Source: an uncultured Draconibacterium sp. (GTDB taxonomy: Bacteria; Bacteroidota; Bacteroidia; Bacteroidales; Prolixibacteraceae). Taken from it: a stretch of 64,000 bases of DNA. Both the position numbers and the translations under genes were made by a program. The notes below the pieces were generated by a model. It saw only the letters and a program-made list of their open reading frames with translations, had not been told where the DNA came from and did no database searches. Shown one piece after another: positions 51,652 through 60,904 of the stretch (the first letter of the stretch is position 1; each line of letters opens with the position of its first letter). The stretch spans positions 558,001 through 622,000 of the forward strand of contig NZ_OY781981.1 in the NCBI RefSeq assembly GCF_963677565.1, written 5' to 3'.

Positions 51652-54557
51652 TGAAGAAACACCTGCTAATATCAATCCTGGCCTTATTTATTACTGCTAT
51701 TGCTTTGGGGCAAAACCCGTTTATTACTAATTACACAATTACTGATGGACTGCCTAGCAATAAAGTCTTTTGTGTATTACAAGATAAAAATGGTTTCATG
51801 TGGTTTGGCACCAATGCAGGTATTGTTCGTTTTGATGGAACCAATTATGAACACTTTACCTCAAAAGATGGACTAAGTTACAACAGCATTGTTCGAATGA
51901 AAGAAGATATAGAAGGCAGAATATGGTGTCTGAACATTGATGGTTCTGTTAATTACTTTTATAAAAATCATTTCTTTAATGAACGAATTTCTCCATTTCT
52001 GGGCGAAATAAAAACAAATTTTTACTATCACGATTTTTTCCAGGACAAGGATTCAACTATCTATATGTATAATGGATCAGGTGAAGTTACTATTATAAAA
52101 GGGAACCGATATATCGACTACATACCCTCTGACTTAAATGGAGCAGTAATTTTTAATATCACCAAAAGCTCAAATAATAATCTGCTTTTCTGGGATAGCA
52201 ACCGAATAGTTGAAAAAAAGTCTGCTGACGAGATTGTTGCAATTCATCCGTTAGATTTTAATATCATCAATGTTACCAGTTCTCTCGATGGAATGACTTA
52301 CGTGTGCGACATGGAAGGAAATATTCATCTTTTCAAAGATTCCAGATTGGTTCTGAGGAACTACATATCCATTAACTCAAAGATGATAAATGATATCTTA
52401 TTTAAGGATGATCTGATATGGATATCAACATTCGATAACGGGCTGTTTTGTTATAAAAACGACAGCTTGATCTTTCATCATCGAATGGATAAAATCCAAA
52501 ATCTGATTCTTGATGCTCAAAACAATATTTGGACGAGTTCAACAACCTATGGTGTATTTAAGATTAATAACGGAATTTTAAAATATCGAACCATTGAGGC
52601 AGAAGCTTTTAAGAATATGGGAGTAAAAGCAATTGCTCCATCAAATAGTGATTTTCTTTGGCTTACCAATGGTGAATCATTATTCATATTTAAAGACGGT
52701 GAAATATTCGATAAAAAGTTAACTGTTAGTGGAAATATCCTCGACAAAATCAATCTACTAACTGACAACACGTTAATAGTTAATGGGACGAACACCCCTT
52801 TACATATTTTTAAGAACCTGAGGATAGACCCTACTAACAATACTATCGTTTACGATACATACATTAAATCAGTAACCCATGCAAAAAAACCGATAGTAGA
52901 TCAATCTGAATCAAGAGTAAGCTTCTATTTAAATGATCTTTTATTTTATCGTGAACTAAAAGACAATTATCCGCAATTCCGGGTAAACTATAACGCTTGG
53001 GGAAGAATACGAAATATCTTTTATAATTATAAACAGGATATCGTTGTAAACGGAAATTCGAATCGTGTAATTTCAGAAGATACGATAAATACTGACTCCA
53101 TTTACAGTACTTTTAACGGTAGGTGGATAGCTTCCAATGTAACTATAGATTCAACCAGTGAAGTATTACAAATTGAAGACGCAGACAAATCAGAACTAGT
53201 TTTAATAGCCAGTGATAAAATTTATAAACTGATTCATAATCTTGAAAATCTTATCGATCTGAAATTGAAAGATATGATTTATTTTGAGAAGACTCTTTTT
53301 CTATTTAATCAAAGAACCATTTATTTTATTTCAAATCCTACAGAAGTAATTCAAGGTACTCCGGCAGTTCTTAACCGCCTGGACATTGAATTCAATAACA
53401 TCAACGACATATACTGCCAAGACGACATTTTGTATGTTGCATCGGACGATGGACTTACTCTTATTCCGGTAAGCGAGTGTGTTAATGCTGTAACAACACC
53501 AACAAAACCCTATTTTTCAAAGGTATTGCTAGACGATGAGGAAGTAAATCTCATTGATGATGAAGTAAGTTATAAGAATAAAAACAGGCTAAGCATAGGA
53601 TTTTCAAGCCTTAATTTTTCATCATCGATAACAAATTATGCATACATGCTTGAAGGTGTAAACAATGACTGGATTACAGGAACAGAAAACCAGGTTGTCT
53701 ACCTGAATTTAAAACCAGGCAAGTACACCTTCAGGTTAAAGTCTCGAAAAAACATGGAACCTTACAGTGAGGAGATTGAACTCCCTATCACTGTTATTCC
53801 AACATTTTTTCAACTTCTTATAACTAAAATAGCCTCCGTACTTCTACTACTTTTACTGGGATTTATCGCTATCAGAAGCTATTATCGCCGTCAACTTTTG
53901 GTAAGAGAAAAGGACAACCAGCTGGTTACGCTTGAGAACCGAGCTTTACAATCCATGATGAATCCACATTTTATATTTAATTCCTTGGGGTCGATTCAAA
54001 AATATCTTTTACAAAACAAACCGGAAGAAGCTGGAACATATCTTTCGCAGTTTGCACGATTAATTAGGCAAACCATGAATTCCATAAAATCAAACTCGGT
54101 ATTGTTGGAAGATGAAGTTGAGCGCCTGAGAAACTACATAGAACTGGAAAAGGTAAGAATGGAAAACCGTTTTGAATTCAATATTCTCATCGATGAGAAG
54201 CTCGAGGACGATGATTATAACATTCCGTCGATGATTGTGCAGCCGTTTGTTGAAAATGCGATATGGCATGGCATTTCTCAATTGCAGGGCAAAGGGAAAA
54301 TAGCAATCCGGTTCAATTACGTTAACGAAAAAAGTATAGAAATTGTAATTGAAGATAATGGGATCGGATTTGAGAAATCTAAAGCATTTTCAAAAACAAA
54401 GAACCATTTAAACATGGCCTCTACCCTCACACAAAAAAGGATTCAGCTAATTGGTGAAAAATACCATGTTAAAACCAAAATCGAATTTACCGACCTATAT
54501 CCGGAAGAGCTAAATCCGGGTGCAAAAATAACGCTATTAGTGCCAATCGTGGATTAA
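51651..54557 (+). CDS. Beta-propeller sensor kinase, LytS-type (partner of the LytTR regulator)
   Basis: 968 residues starting at GTG 51651. After a signal peptide (LLISILALFITAIALGQ) come two-component regulator propeller repeats (YTITDGLPSNKVFCVLQDKN, GFMWFGTNAGIVRFDG, IWISTFDNGLFCYKN), then a Y_Y_Y domain at about 620-705 (YAYMLEGVNNDWITGTENQV). One membrane helix is at about 715-740. The His_kinase (LytS-like) domain has LQSMMNPHFIFNSLGSIQKY with His near residue 772, and the ATPase part SMIVQPFVENAIWHGIS and DNGIGFEKS. Such sensors detect extracellular glycans or other ligands; the ligand is unknown. Confidence 0.92.
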   Translation: MKKHLLISILALFITAIALGQNPFITNYTITDGLPSNKVFCVLQDKNGFMWFGTNAGIVRFDGTNYEHFTSKDGLSYNSIVRMKEDIEGRIWCLNIDGSVNYFYKNHFFNERISPFLGEIKTNFYYHDFFQDKDSTIYMYNGSGEVTIIKGNRYIDYIPSDLNGAVIFNITKSSNNNLLFWDSNRIVEKKSADEIVAIHPLDFNIINVTSSLDGMTYVCDMEGNIHLFKDSRLVLRNYISINSKMINDILFKDDLIWISTFDNGLFCYKNDSLIFHHRMDKIQNLILDAQNNIWTSSTTYGVFKINNGILKYRTIEAEAFKNMGVKAIAPSNSDFLWLTNGESLFIFKDGEIFDKKLTVSGNILDKINLLTDNTLIVNGTNTPLHIFKNLRIDPTNNTIVYDTYIKSVTHAKKPIVDQSESRVSFYLNDLLFYRELKDNYPQFRVNYNAWGRIRNIFYNYKQDIVVNGNSNRVISEDTINTDSIYSTFNGRWIASNVTIDSTSEVLQIEDADKSELVLIASDKIYKLIHNLENLIDLKLKDMIYFEKTLFLFNQRTIYFISNPTEVIQGTPAVLNRLDIEFNNINDIYCQDDILYVASDDGLTLIPVSECVNAVTTPTKPYFSKVLLDDEEVNLIDDEVSYKNKNRLSIGFSSLNFSSSITNYAYMLEGVNNDWITGTENQVVYLNLKPGKYTFRLKSRKNMEPYSEEIELPITVIPTFFQLLITKIASVLLLLLLGFIAIRSYYRRQLLVREKDNQLVTLENRALQSMMNPHFIFNSLGSIQKYLLQNKPEEAGTYLSQFARLIRQTMNSIKSNSVLLEDEVERLRNYIELEKVRMENRFEFNILIDEKLEDDDYNIPSMIVQPFVENAIWHGISQLQGKGKIAIRFNYVNEKSIEIVIEDNGIGFEKSKAFSKTKNHLNMASTLTQKRIQLIGEKYHVKTKIEFTDLYPEELNPGAKITLLVPIVD

Positions 54558-54562
54558 GTAAA

Positions 54563-54615
54563 AACCGTTTATTACTTAGAACCTACCGTTCATTACCCAG
54601 AACCTACCGTTTATA
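54563..54615 (+). promoter_or_regulatory. Second set of three 21-bp-phased direct repeats
   Basis: AACCGTTTATT (54563), TACCGTTCATT (54584) and TACCGTTTATA (54605), again exactly 21 bp apart and nearly identical to those at 50760-50812. They lie directly after the kinase stop. A TAATATTG (54647-54654), close to TAnnTTTG, follows 42 bases after the third copy, the same geometry as before the regulator. Confidence 0.7.
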
Positions 54616-54654
54616 AATTACCTAATTTTAATTGAATCCTATTTCGTAATATTG

Positions 54655-54890
54655 TTGTGTAATTAAGAAATTGTTCTTTTCATATTGATATAATAGAAAC
54701 AAGAAGATTTTACCTCCCCACATTTCTCTTCCTTGTATAATGCTTTAAAAAAGTTAAACACACCTCGGTTTTTAACGATTTAAAAACGCAAACTGTCCTT
54801 CACTGTCCCTGAAAGCATAGCTAATAGTTAAAGTAAAAAGCAAAAACAAGGAATTATAAGCCGGTCCTTTCCAACAGGGCTGGCTTTTTT
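54655..54890 (+). ncRNA. Candidate LytTR-controlled small RNA
   Basis: About 230 bases between the repeat-driven promoter and a strong terminator: a ten-pair stem at 54858-54884 (AGCCGGTCCT with AGGGCTGGCT, two G-U pairs) followed by TTTTTT. No plausible start codon with a frame over 20 codons is visible in between. A further weak hairpin (ATTGG with CCAAT) lies at 54891-54921. The rest of the gap to 55026 shows nothing clear. The RNA is inferred from promoter, terminator and lack of coding only. Confidence 0.5.
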
Positions 54891-55025
54891 ATTGGTAAAA
54901 ACTATGCGTTTTTTTGCCAATCTTTCCTCTCATTCCCCTCTCTTCCATTTAAAACTTACCCAATAACAATTTGTTATAACGCTAAATATGGTATTTTTAA
55001 AAGTTGAATTATAAACTGCAAAAAA

Positions 55026-56666
55026 ATGCGTGATCAAACATTAGCAAAACTCTATTCAAAAGCTTTTCATCAAAACTGGGAAAAACAAGCCTTTTCAGAT
55101 TACGAAGGAGGCGAATACAAATACAAAGATATTGCATCAATTATAAAATCGCTTCATTTGTTTTACCAGCTGGCAGGACTGCAACGCGGAGACAAAATAG
55201 CAGTACTGGGAAGAAATTCATCTAACTGGGCAGCAACATTTTTATCCGCAATTTCTTCAGGGCTGGTAATTGTGCCTATTTTACCCGATTTTAACAAACA
55301 CGACACCAACCATATTATTAATCACTCCGAATCGAAAATTGTTATTGGTGCTGGCGCTCTATTAGAAAAGGTCGATCTTTCATTTTCCGAAAATCTTCAA
55401 GCCATAATAAAACTCGAAGATTTTAGTTTCGTTGCTGCAAAAGATGAAAATATCCAATATAAATTGAACGATGGATTCCAATACTACAAAGAAAATAAGT
55501 TAAGCAAGGAAGCTTTTGTTTTTGAAGAATGGCAACCCGAAGAAATGTGTATAATCTCTTACACATCGGGAACATCGGGATTTACAAAAGGAGTAATGAT
55601 ACCCGAACGAAGTTTATTATCAAACATTATATTTGCCCGCGAGCATATGCCATTAGAAGCCGGGAATAAAATTGTATCGTTTTTGCCAATGGCACATGTT
55701 TATGGCTTACTTTTCGAGTTTCTTTTCCCCGTAAGTGTGGGATGCCATATTACCTTTTTAAGCAAAATGCCTTCGCCGGCAGTAATTACAAAAGCTTTTG
55801 GAGAAATAAAACCTCACCTGATACTTTCAGTTCCGTTGGTGATTGAGAAAATATACAAAAAACGAATACTTCCTGCCATTGAAAAACCATCAGTTAAGCT
55901 ATTGCTTAAACTGCCTGTTGTCTCCGCAATTATTCTTAAAAAGATAAAAGCAAAAATGGTTGAAACATTTGGCGGACGCTTCTTCGAAATTGTAATAGGA
56001 GGGGCACCATTAAGCGCCGATGTTGAAGCCTTTTTTAAACGTATAAACTTCCCGTTTACCATAGGATACGGAATGACAGAATGCGGACCGCTTATTAGCT
56101 ACGAAGCCTGGAACAAAACAATGCCAGCATCAGCCGGTACGCTTGTTGACAGAATGGAAGTTCGCATTAATTCTGAAGATCAGCACAATGTGGTTGGCGA
56201 AATTCAGGTTAAAGGAGAAAACGTGATGTTGGGCTATTATAAAAACGAGAAAGAAACAGAAGCTGTTTTCACCGAAGATGGCTGGCTGAAAACCGGAGAT
56301 CTTGGAGTAATTGATGCAAACAATTTCATATACATTCGCGGACGCTCGAAAAATATGTTGCTCGGCCCGTCTGGTCAGAATATTTATCCTGAAGAAATTG
56401 AAGCAAAATTGTGCAATCAAAACTACATTGCCGAATGTGTAGTTGTTGATCGTAACCACAAGTTGATAGCGCTTGTTTATCCTGATTTTGAATCGATGAA
56501 AGCGGATAACGTCGATGAAAAAGACCTGGACTCGATTATGGCTGAAAACCTGAAGAAAGCAAACTCGGAACTTCCAAAATATGAAAATGTTAGTAGAATT
56601 GAACTGGTTGAAGAAGAATTTGAAAAAACACCAAAAAGAAATATAAAACGGTACAAATACGTGTAA
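55026..56666 (+). CDS. Long-chain acyl-CoA synthetase (AMP-forming)
   Basis: 546 residues, slightly short for the long-chain branch. It activates fatty acids with ATP and CoA. Motifs: phosphate loop IISYTSGTSGFTKGVMIPE, FLPMAHVYGLLFEFLFPV, the A5 motif IGYGMTECGPLISYE, DGWLKTGDLGVID, the hinge FIYIRGRSKNMLLGPSGQNI and the catalytic Lys in EKTPKRNIKRYKY. Its C-terminal region is shortened. Monocistronic, with a terminator directly after the stop. Confidence 0.92.
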   Translation: MRDQTLAKLYSKAFHQNWEKQAFSDYEGGEYKYKDIASIIKSLHLFYQLAGLQRGDKIAVLGRNSSNWAATFLSAISSGLVIVPILPDFNKHDTNHIINHSESKIVIGAGALLEKVDLSFSENLQAIIKLEDFSFVAAKDENIQYKLNDGFQYYKENKLSKEAFVFEEWQPEEMCIISYTSGTSGFTKGVMIPERSLLSNIIFAREHMPLEAGNKIVSFLPMAHVYGLLFEFLFPVSVGCHITFLSKMPSPAVITKAFGEIKPHLILSVPLVIEKIYKKRILPAIEKPSVKLLLKLPVVSAIILKKIKAKMVETFGGRFFEIVIGGAPLSADVEAFFKRINFPFTIGYGMTECGPLISYEAWNKTMPASAGTLVDRMEVRINSEDQHNVVGEIQVKGENVMLGYYKNEKETEAVFTEDGWLKTGDLGVIDANNFIYIRGRSKNMLLGPSGQNIYPEEIEAKLCNQNYIAECVVVDRNHKLIALVYPDFESMKADNVDEKDLDSIMAENLKKANSELPKYENVSRIELVEEEFEKTPKRNIKRYKYV

Positions 56667-56667
56667 A

Positions 56668-56700
56668 AAAACTCCGGGAAAATTCCCGGAGTTTTTTTTT
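56668..56700. terminator. Terminator shared by convergent acyl-CoA synthetase and MscS genes
   Basis: ACTCCGGGAA (56671-56680) pairs perfectly with TTCCCGGAGT (56683-56692) around AA. It is flanked by A on the left and a run of nine T on the right, so it works in both directions. Confidence 0.92.
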
Positions 56701-56716
56701 AATATATCGTCTGAAT

Positions 56717-57541
56717 CTATTTCTCTAGTTTGTTCAAATGCACATCCATTTGTGGGAAAGGAATTGTAATTCCGGCCTCATCGAGTGCAACTTTTCCAGC
56801 TTCGTAAACATCAAAATAAACCACCCAGTAGTCGGCAGGTTTTGCATATGGGCGAACGGCCAGATTGACCGAACTATCTCCCAATCCTTTTACTCCAACA
56901 AAGGGCGCAGGGTCTTTCAGAACCTTGGGATGATTTTCGATTATTTTTAAAAGAACATCTTTCGCTTGTTTAATATTCGAACCATAAGAAATACCAAAGT
57001 CCATATCCACCCGAATTACTCCTTCGGTTGTATAATTTACAATGTCGTTGCTCGACACAGCTGCATTCGGCAATATAACCGTCTTGTTTTCAGGCGTTAG
57101 CAGAATGGTAACAAAAATATGTATCTCCTTTACCTTTCCGAGATGACCTTGCGAAACAATTAAGTCACCCACTTTAAAGGGTTTAAAGATCAGAATCATC
57201 ACTCCTCCTGCAAAATTCGACAATGTCCCCTGCAAAGCCATACCAACCGCCAAACCGGCAGCACCAAGCACAGCAATAAAAGAGGTGGTTTCAATTCCCA
57301 CCATTTTGGCAATACTTATTAGTAGCATTACCTTTAAGAGGATGTTGATCAAACTTCTTAGAAAACCGCGAACAGAAACATTAACATCACGTTTCTCCAT
57401 TACTTTTGATGTTCTACGGGTAATAATTTTTATAATCCAGAGTCCCAAAATCAGGATAACAATGGCTGCAATTACTTTCATTCCGTATGTAATCAGCAGA
57501 TCATAAGCCATTTCCAAATAATCATTTACTTGTTCATCCAT
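56717..57541 (-). CDS. Small mechanosensitive channel (MscS family)
   Basis: 274 residues from the ATG at 57541; an upstream frame extension is hydrophobic but lacks a conserved start. Three membrane helices precede the pore helix, TSFIAVLGAAGLAVGMALQG with the Gly/Ala packing pattern of MscS TM3. The beta domain follows (FKPFKVGDLIVSQGHLGKVK, TVILPNAAVSSNDIVNY), and the C-terminal cage ends GITIPFPQMDVHLNK. It opens on membrane tension to release solutes during osmotic downshock. Confidence 0.94.
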   Translation of the reverse strand: MDEQVNDYLEMAYDLLITYGMKVIAAIVILILGLWIIKIITRRTSKVMEKRDVNVSVRGFLRSLINILLKVMLLISIAKMVGIETTSFIAVLGAAGLAVGMALQGTLSNFAGGVMILIFKPFKVGDLIVSQGHLGKVKEIHIFVTILLTPENKTVILPNAAVSSNDIVNYTTEGVIRVDMDFGISYGSNIKQAKDVLLKIIENHPKVLKDPAPFVGVKGLGDSSVNLAVRPYAKPADYWVVYFDVYEAGKVALDEAGITIPFPQMDVHLNKLEK

Positions 57542-57643
57542 TGTGGTAAAAGTTAAATTTCTAATCAAGGTAAGTAAAATACACTTCTGAATCAAGTGTT
57601 TGTAGAACACATGTTCAATCGATATGCAAAATGGAAATATTAC

Positions 57644-57651
57644 TACATTTG
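57644..57651 (+). promoter_or_regulatory. -7 box before the HGSNAT-like gene
   Basis: TACATTTG matches TAnnTTTG exactly and lies 22 bases before the start at 57674. Confidence 0.55.
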
Positions 57652-57673
57652 CGTTTAACCAGCTATTACCAGA

Positions 57674-58798
57674 ATGAACGAAAAGTCAAACTACCGCTTC
57701 CCTGAAGATAGGCTACTGTCCCTTGATTTTTTTCGTGGAATAACCATGTTCCTATTGGTAGCAGAAGGTACACATCTTTGGTCAGTGTTGATTCAGGAAC
57801 CTGTTAGTGGAACAATTTTTGAATTTTTTTTCCAACAGTTTCATCATCATCCATGGAATGGATTAAGATTTTGGGATCTAATTCAACCGTTCTTTATGTT
57901 TATTGTAGGGGTGGCAATGCCTTTTTCGTTTGCAAAAAGAGTAAAAAGAGGCGACTCGAGAAAACAAATCACTCGACACATCATTAAGCGTTGCATAATT
58001 CTACTGACTTTTGGTGTTGGTTTACATTGTGCCTATAATCGTAAGTTAGTTTGGGAACTTTGGAATGTCCTGTCTCAACTTTCAGTAACCATTTTAATCG
58101 CTTATTTTCTTATGCGCTACAAATGGTCGGTGCAAATACTTGTTTCTATTGGATTACTCATACTTACAGAATTACTGTATCGAACCTTCCCATTGGAAGG
58201 TTTCAATCAACCTTTTGTAAAAGACCACAACTTTGGCAGCTGGATGGACATGGTATTAATGGGAAAGATTAATAATGGAGGTGGATGGGTGACTATTAAC
58301 TGTATTCCAACTGCAGCTCACACAATTTGGGGCGTTGTGGCCGGGCAATTATTGCAATCAACAAAAAGTCCAACAAAAAAGGTTAAGCATTTGCTGAGTT
58401 CAGGATTGATAATTTTATTTGCCGGTTATTTACTCCACTGGACATCTGTAACACCAATTATAAAACGTATTGCAACCTCATCGTTTGTCTTGGCATCAGG
58501 AGGTTGGGCTTTGCTGGTTTTAGCCTTTAGCTATTGGATTATAGATATAAAAAAGATCAATAACTGGATTTTTCCATTTGTGGTTGTTGGCACCAATTCT
58601 ATTTTTATTTACCTTTTTTCGAACACAGTTGGCGGACAGTGGTTAAACGGATTCGTTGCCATTTTCACCAATGGTATTTTAGCCTGGTTTAAAACTCCTG
58701 AATTTATTATAAACCTGATAACCGCTTTAAGTGTTCTTACTCTGGAATGGTTACTTTGTTATTACCTGTTTATAAAACGAATACTTTTTAGAATTTAA
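57674..58798 (+). CDS. HGSNAT/DUF5009-like acyltransferase membrane protein
   Basis: 374 residues with about ten helices. The N-terminal signature RLLSLDFFRGITMFLLVAEG is typical of the heparan-alpha-glucosaminide N-acetyltransferase-like family; the second helix IQPFFMFIVGVAMPFSFAKR carries further family residues, and a conserved INCIPTAAHTIWGVVAGQL segment is present. Such proteins move acyl groups across the membrane to sugars. Its place directly before a periplasmic TIM-barrel protein (30 bases) suggests sugar metabolism, but the substrate is not known. Confidence 0.82.
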   Translation: MNEKSNYRFPEDRLLSLDFFRGITMFLLVAEGTHLWSVLIQEPVSGTIFEFFFQQFHHHPWNGLRFWDLIQPFFMFIVGVAMPFSFAKRVKRGDSRKQITRHIIKRCIILLTFGVGLHCAYNRKLVWELWNVLSQLSVTILIAYFLMRYKWSVQILVSIGLLILTELLYRTFPLEGFNQPFVKDHNFGSWMDMVLMGKINNGGGWVTINCIPTAAHTIWGVVAGQLLQSTKSPTKKVKHLLSSGLIILFAGYLLHWTSVTPIIKRIATSSFVLASGGWALLVLAFSYWIIDIKKINNWIFPFVVVGTNSIFIYLFSNTVGGQWLNGFVAIFTNGILAWFKTPEFIINLITALSVLTLEWLLCYYLFIKRILFRI

Positions 58799-58828
58799 AC
58801 TCACTTGATATCAACTAAATTTAAGAAC

Positions 58829-59737
58829 ATGAACACAAATCGTAGAAATTTTTTAAAAACAACAGCTGCTGCTACAGCAGGAACCTTTCTTGTTTCACCG
58901 GTACTGGCAGCACAAGCATCAAATTCCAGGTACAAAATTTCTTTGGCCGAGTGGTCGTTTCACAAGGCTTTGTTTGCCAATGAAATGACAAATCTTGATT
59001 TCCCCAAAATTACAAGAGAATTGGGAATTGATGGAGTAGAATACGTCAACCAGTTTTTTAAAGACAAGGCAAAAGACGAGAAATACCTGTCTGAACTAAA
59101 GAAAATAACCAAAGAAGAGGGGGTTACAAATGTACTTATTATGTGTGATGGCGAAGGGATGGTTGGGCACCCTGAAAAAGCGGAGCGTTTGAAAACTGCT
59201 GACAACCACAAAAAGTGGGTCGATGCCGCAGCGTTTTTAGGATGCCACTCAATTCGGGTAAATGCCGGAAGCCGTGGCGAATACGAGGAACAGCAAAAGC
59301 TGGCAGCCGATGGCTTACGAATGATTTGCGAATATGGCGATAAAGCAAAAATTAATGTAATTGTTGAAAACCATGGTGGATTGTCGAGCAACGGCGAATG
59401 GCTTTCGGGAGTGATGAAAATGGTTGACCATAAACGTGTGGGTACATTACCTGATTTTGGCAATTTTATTATTAACCGCGAAACCGGAGAAGAATACGAT
59501 CGTTACAAAGGTGTTGAACTGTTAATGCCTTACGCTAAGGGTGTAAGTGCAAAAACCAATGTATTTGATGCCAACGGCGATGAAGCAAATATGGATTATT
59601 ATCGTCTGATGAAAATTGTAGATGATGCCGGCTATAAAGGTTTCGTAGGCATTGAGTTTGAAGGCACTGAAATTTCGGAGCGCGAAGGAGTGCTTGCTAC
59701 CAAAGTTTTGCTCGAGAAAGTATTTAAAACATTATAA
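58829..59737 (+). CDS. Secreted sugar-phosphate isomerase/epimerase-like TIM-barrel protein (hydroxypyruvate isomerase-like)
   Basis: 302 residues from the ATG at 58829. The twin-arginine signal is RRNFLKTTAAATAGTFLVSP, cleaved near VLAAQA. AP-endonuclease-2-type barrel: ELGIDGVEYVNQFF with the metal-ligand Glu, VIVENHGGLSSNGEWLSGVM (Glu, His), VGTLPDFGNF (Asp) and GFVGIEFEG (Glu). Export by Tat means folding, probably with a metal, in the cytoplasm. The true substrate is unknown. Confidence 0.88.
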   Translation: MNTNRRNFLKTTAAATAGTFLVSPVLAAQASNSRYKISLAEWSFHKALFANEMTNLDFPKITRELGIDGVEYVNQFFKDKAKDEKYLSELKKITKEEGVTNVLIMCDGEGMVGHPEKAERLKTADNHKKWVDAAAFLGCHSIRVNAGSRGEYEEQQKLAADGLRMICEYGDKAKINVIVENHGGLSSNGEWLSGVMKMVDHKRVGTLPDFGNFIINRETGEEYDRYKGVELLMPYAKGVSAKTNVFDANGDEANMDYYRLMKIVDDAGYKGFVGIEFEGTEISEREGVLATKVLLEKVFKTL

Positions 59738-59933
59738 AACAACTTGAATTCTATCATCACGCTGAGAAATTCTTTGGCGGTTAATTTTTGTTAATCCTTC
59801 CATATTTCGTAACAATATGAATGAATAACCGTAATGTTTAAACGACTTTGTATTCCTGAGAAGGAACTTAGGGGTTGATTGATAGAATTCAATACAAAGT
59901 TAAAAAGGTAATTAGTTGTTTGTCTTTCAAGAA

Positions 59934-59964
59934 GAAAGCGATGGTTAAATCATCGCTTTCTTTG
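59934..59964. terminator. Terminator between the TIM-barrel gene and the convergent porin-like gene
   Basis: GAAAGCGATG (59934-59943) pairs with CATCGCTTTC (59951-59960), perfect ten pairs, followed by TTTG. The gap 59738-59933 before it shows no gene. Confidence 0.8.
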
Positions 59965-59973
59965 TTTATATGG

Positions 59974-60840
59974 CTAATTCTTTTTTCGATAGAACGGAAA
60001 GTTTGGATCAATTCTTCCACCATCTCCTCCGCGGCCACCATCTCCAATCTCAATTAGGTAAACTAATCCGGCGCTAATTTGCGTGGTTAATGATAATCGG
60101 CGATTATATTTTAACAAATCCACACCCTCATTCTGAGCGTAGGTAAAGTTTGGCACTCCATCAACAATTCCGGAGTTCAACACGGTACATGTTCCATCAA
60201 TCTGTAAGCTTAGCCGGTCATTTATCGAATAGTCGAAACCAATACCACCTCCTATATGAAATGCCGGCCAACTATCTTGCTCACTGTTTTTTGTTCCTCT
60301 TGAATACAGAATATCCCACTTCATATCCGGATCGGGTATTTCCCGATAAGTCAAATCCGTTTTTACAAATGCTACAACTCCGGTAAGCTTTACAAAAGGA
60401 GTAAAGGTTTTATCGGGCATAAAAAAGTATTTGTAATTAACGGCGAGGTTAAATAAACGTGTATTATAAGCCAACGGAGAAACGATAAACTCGTCCTGGT
60501 AATGCTGAAAATAAGGTGTCAGGAAATAGTTAAAATACGGTGGATCGTCGTTATAACCTTTTAAATGAGAATAATCGAGCTCTACTCCAAAATATGTTCT
60601 ACTGGTTACCTGAAAGAGAACTTCGCCTTCGAATCCGACCGACAATTGAGGAGTAAATTTTTCGCTGCTGGTAGCCGGCGAGGCCAAATAGGCATCGGGA
60701 TGTGGCACATCGGAAGTACCAAATTCAGAAATAAACATACTTGAATTGGTTGCCACCCGAAATCCAATAAGCTGGCCTTTAACAGAGTAAGCACTAAAAA
60801 AGGCCAACATCACCATCAAAATCGCTCTTCTAACATCCAT
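59974..60840 (-). CDS. Porin-like outer-membrane beta-barrel protein
   Basis: 288 residues with signal peptide AILMVMLAFFSAYSVKGQ. Alternating aromatic/polar strands end in ISAGLVYLIEIGDGG. The C-terminal tail (GDGGRGGDGGRIDPNF) is Gly-rich and runs past the last barrel strand, which is unusual. Probably an OmpA-like or PorT-like eight-strand barrel; no function can be given. Confidence 0.7.
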   Translation of the reverse strand: MDVRRAILMVMLAFFSAYSVKGQLIGFRVATNSSMFISEFGTSDVPHPDAYLASPATSSEKFTPQLSVGFEGEVLFQVTSRTYFGVELDYSHLKGYNDDPPYFNYFLTPYFQHYQDEFIVSPLAYNTRLFNLAVNYKYFFMPDKTFTPFVKLTGVVAFVKTDLTYREIPDPDMKWDILYSRGTKNSEQDSWPAFHIGGGIGFDYSINDRLSLQIDGTCTVLNSGIVDGVPNFTYAQNEGVDLLKYNRRLSLTTQISAGLVYLIEIGDGGRGGDGGRIDPNFPFYRKKN

Positions 60841-60904
60841 CTCTTTGACTTTCAGCCTTTAAGTTAAGCTGTTTTTGTCAGAAAATGAAACAAAAAAAGC
60901 AAAT

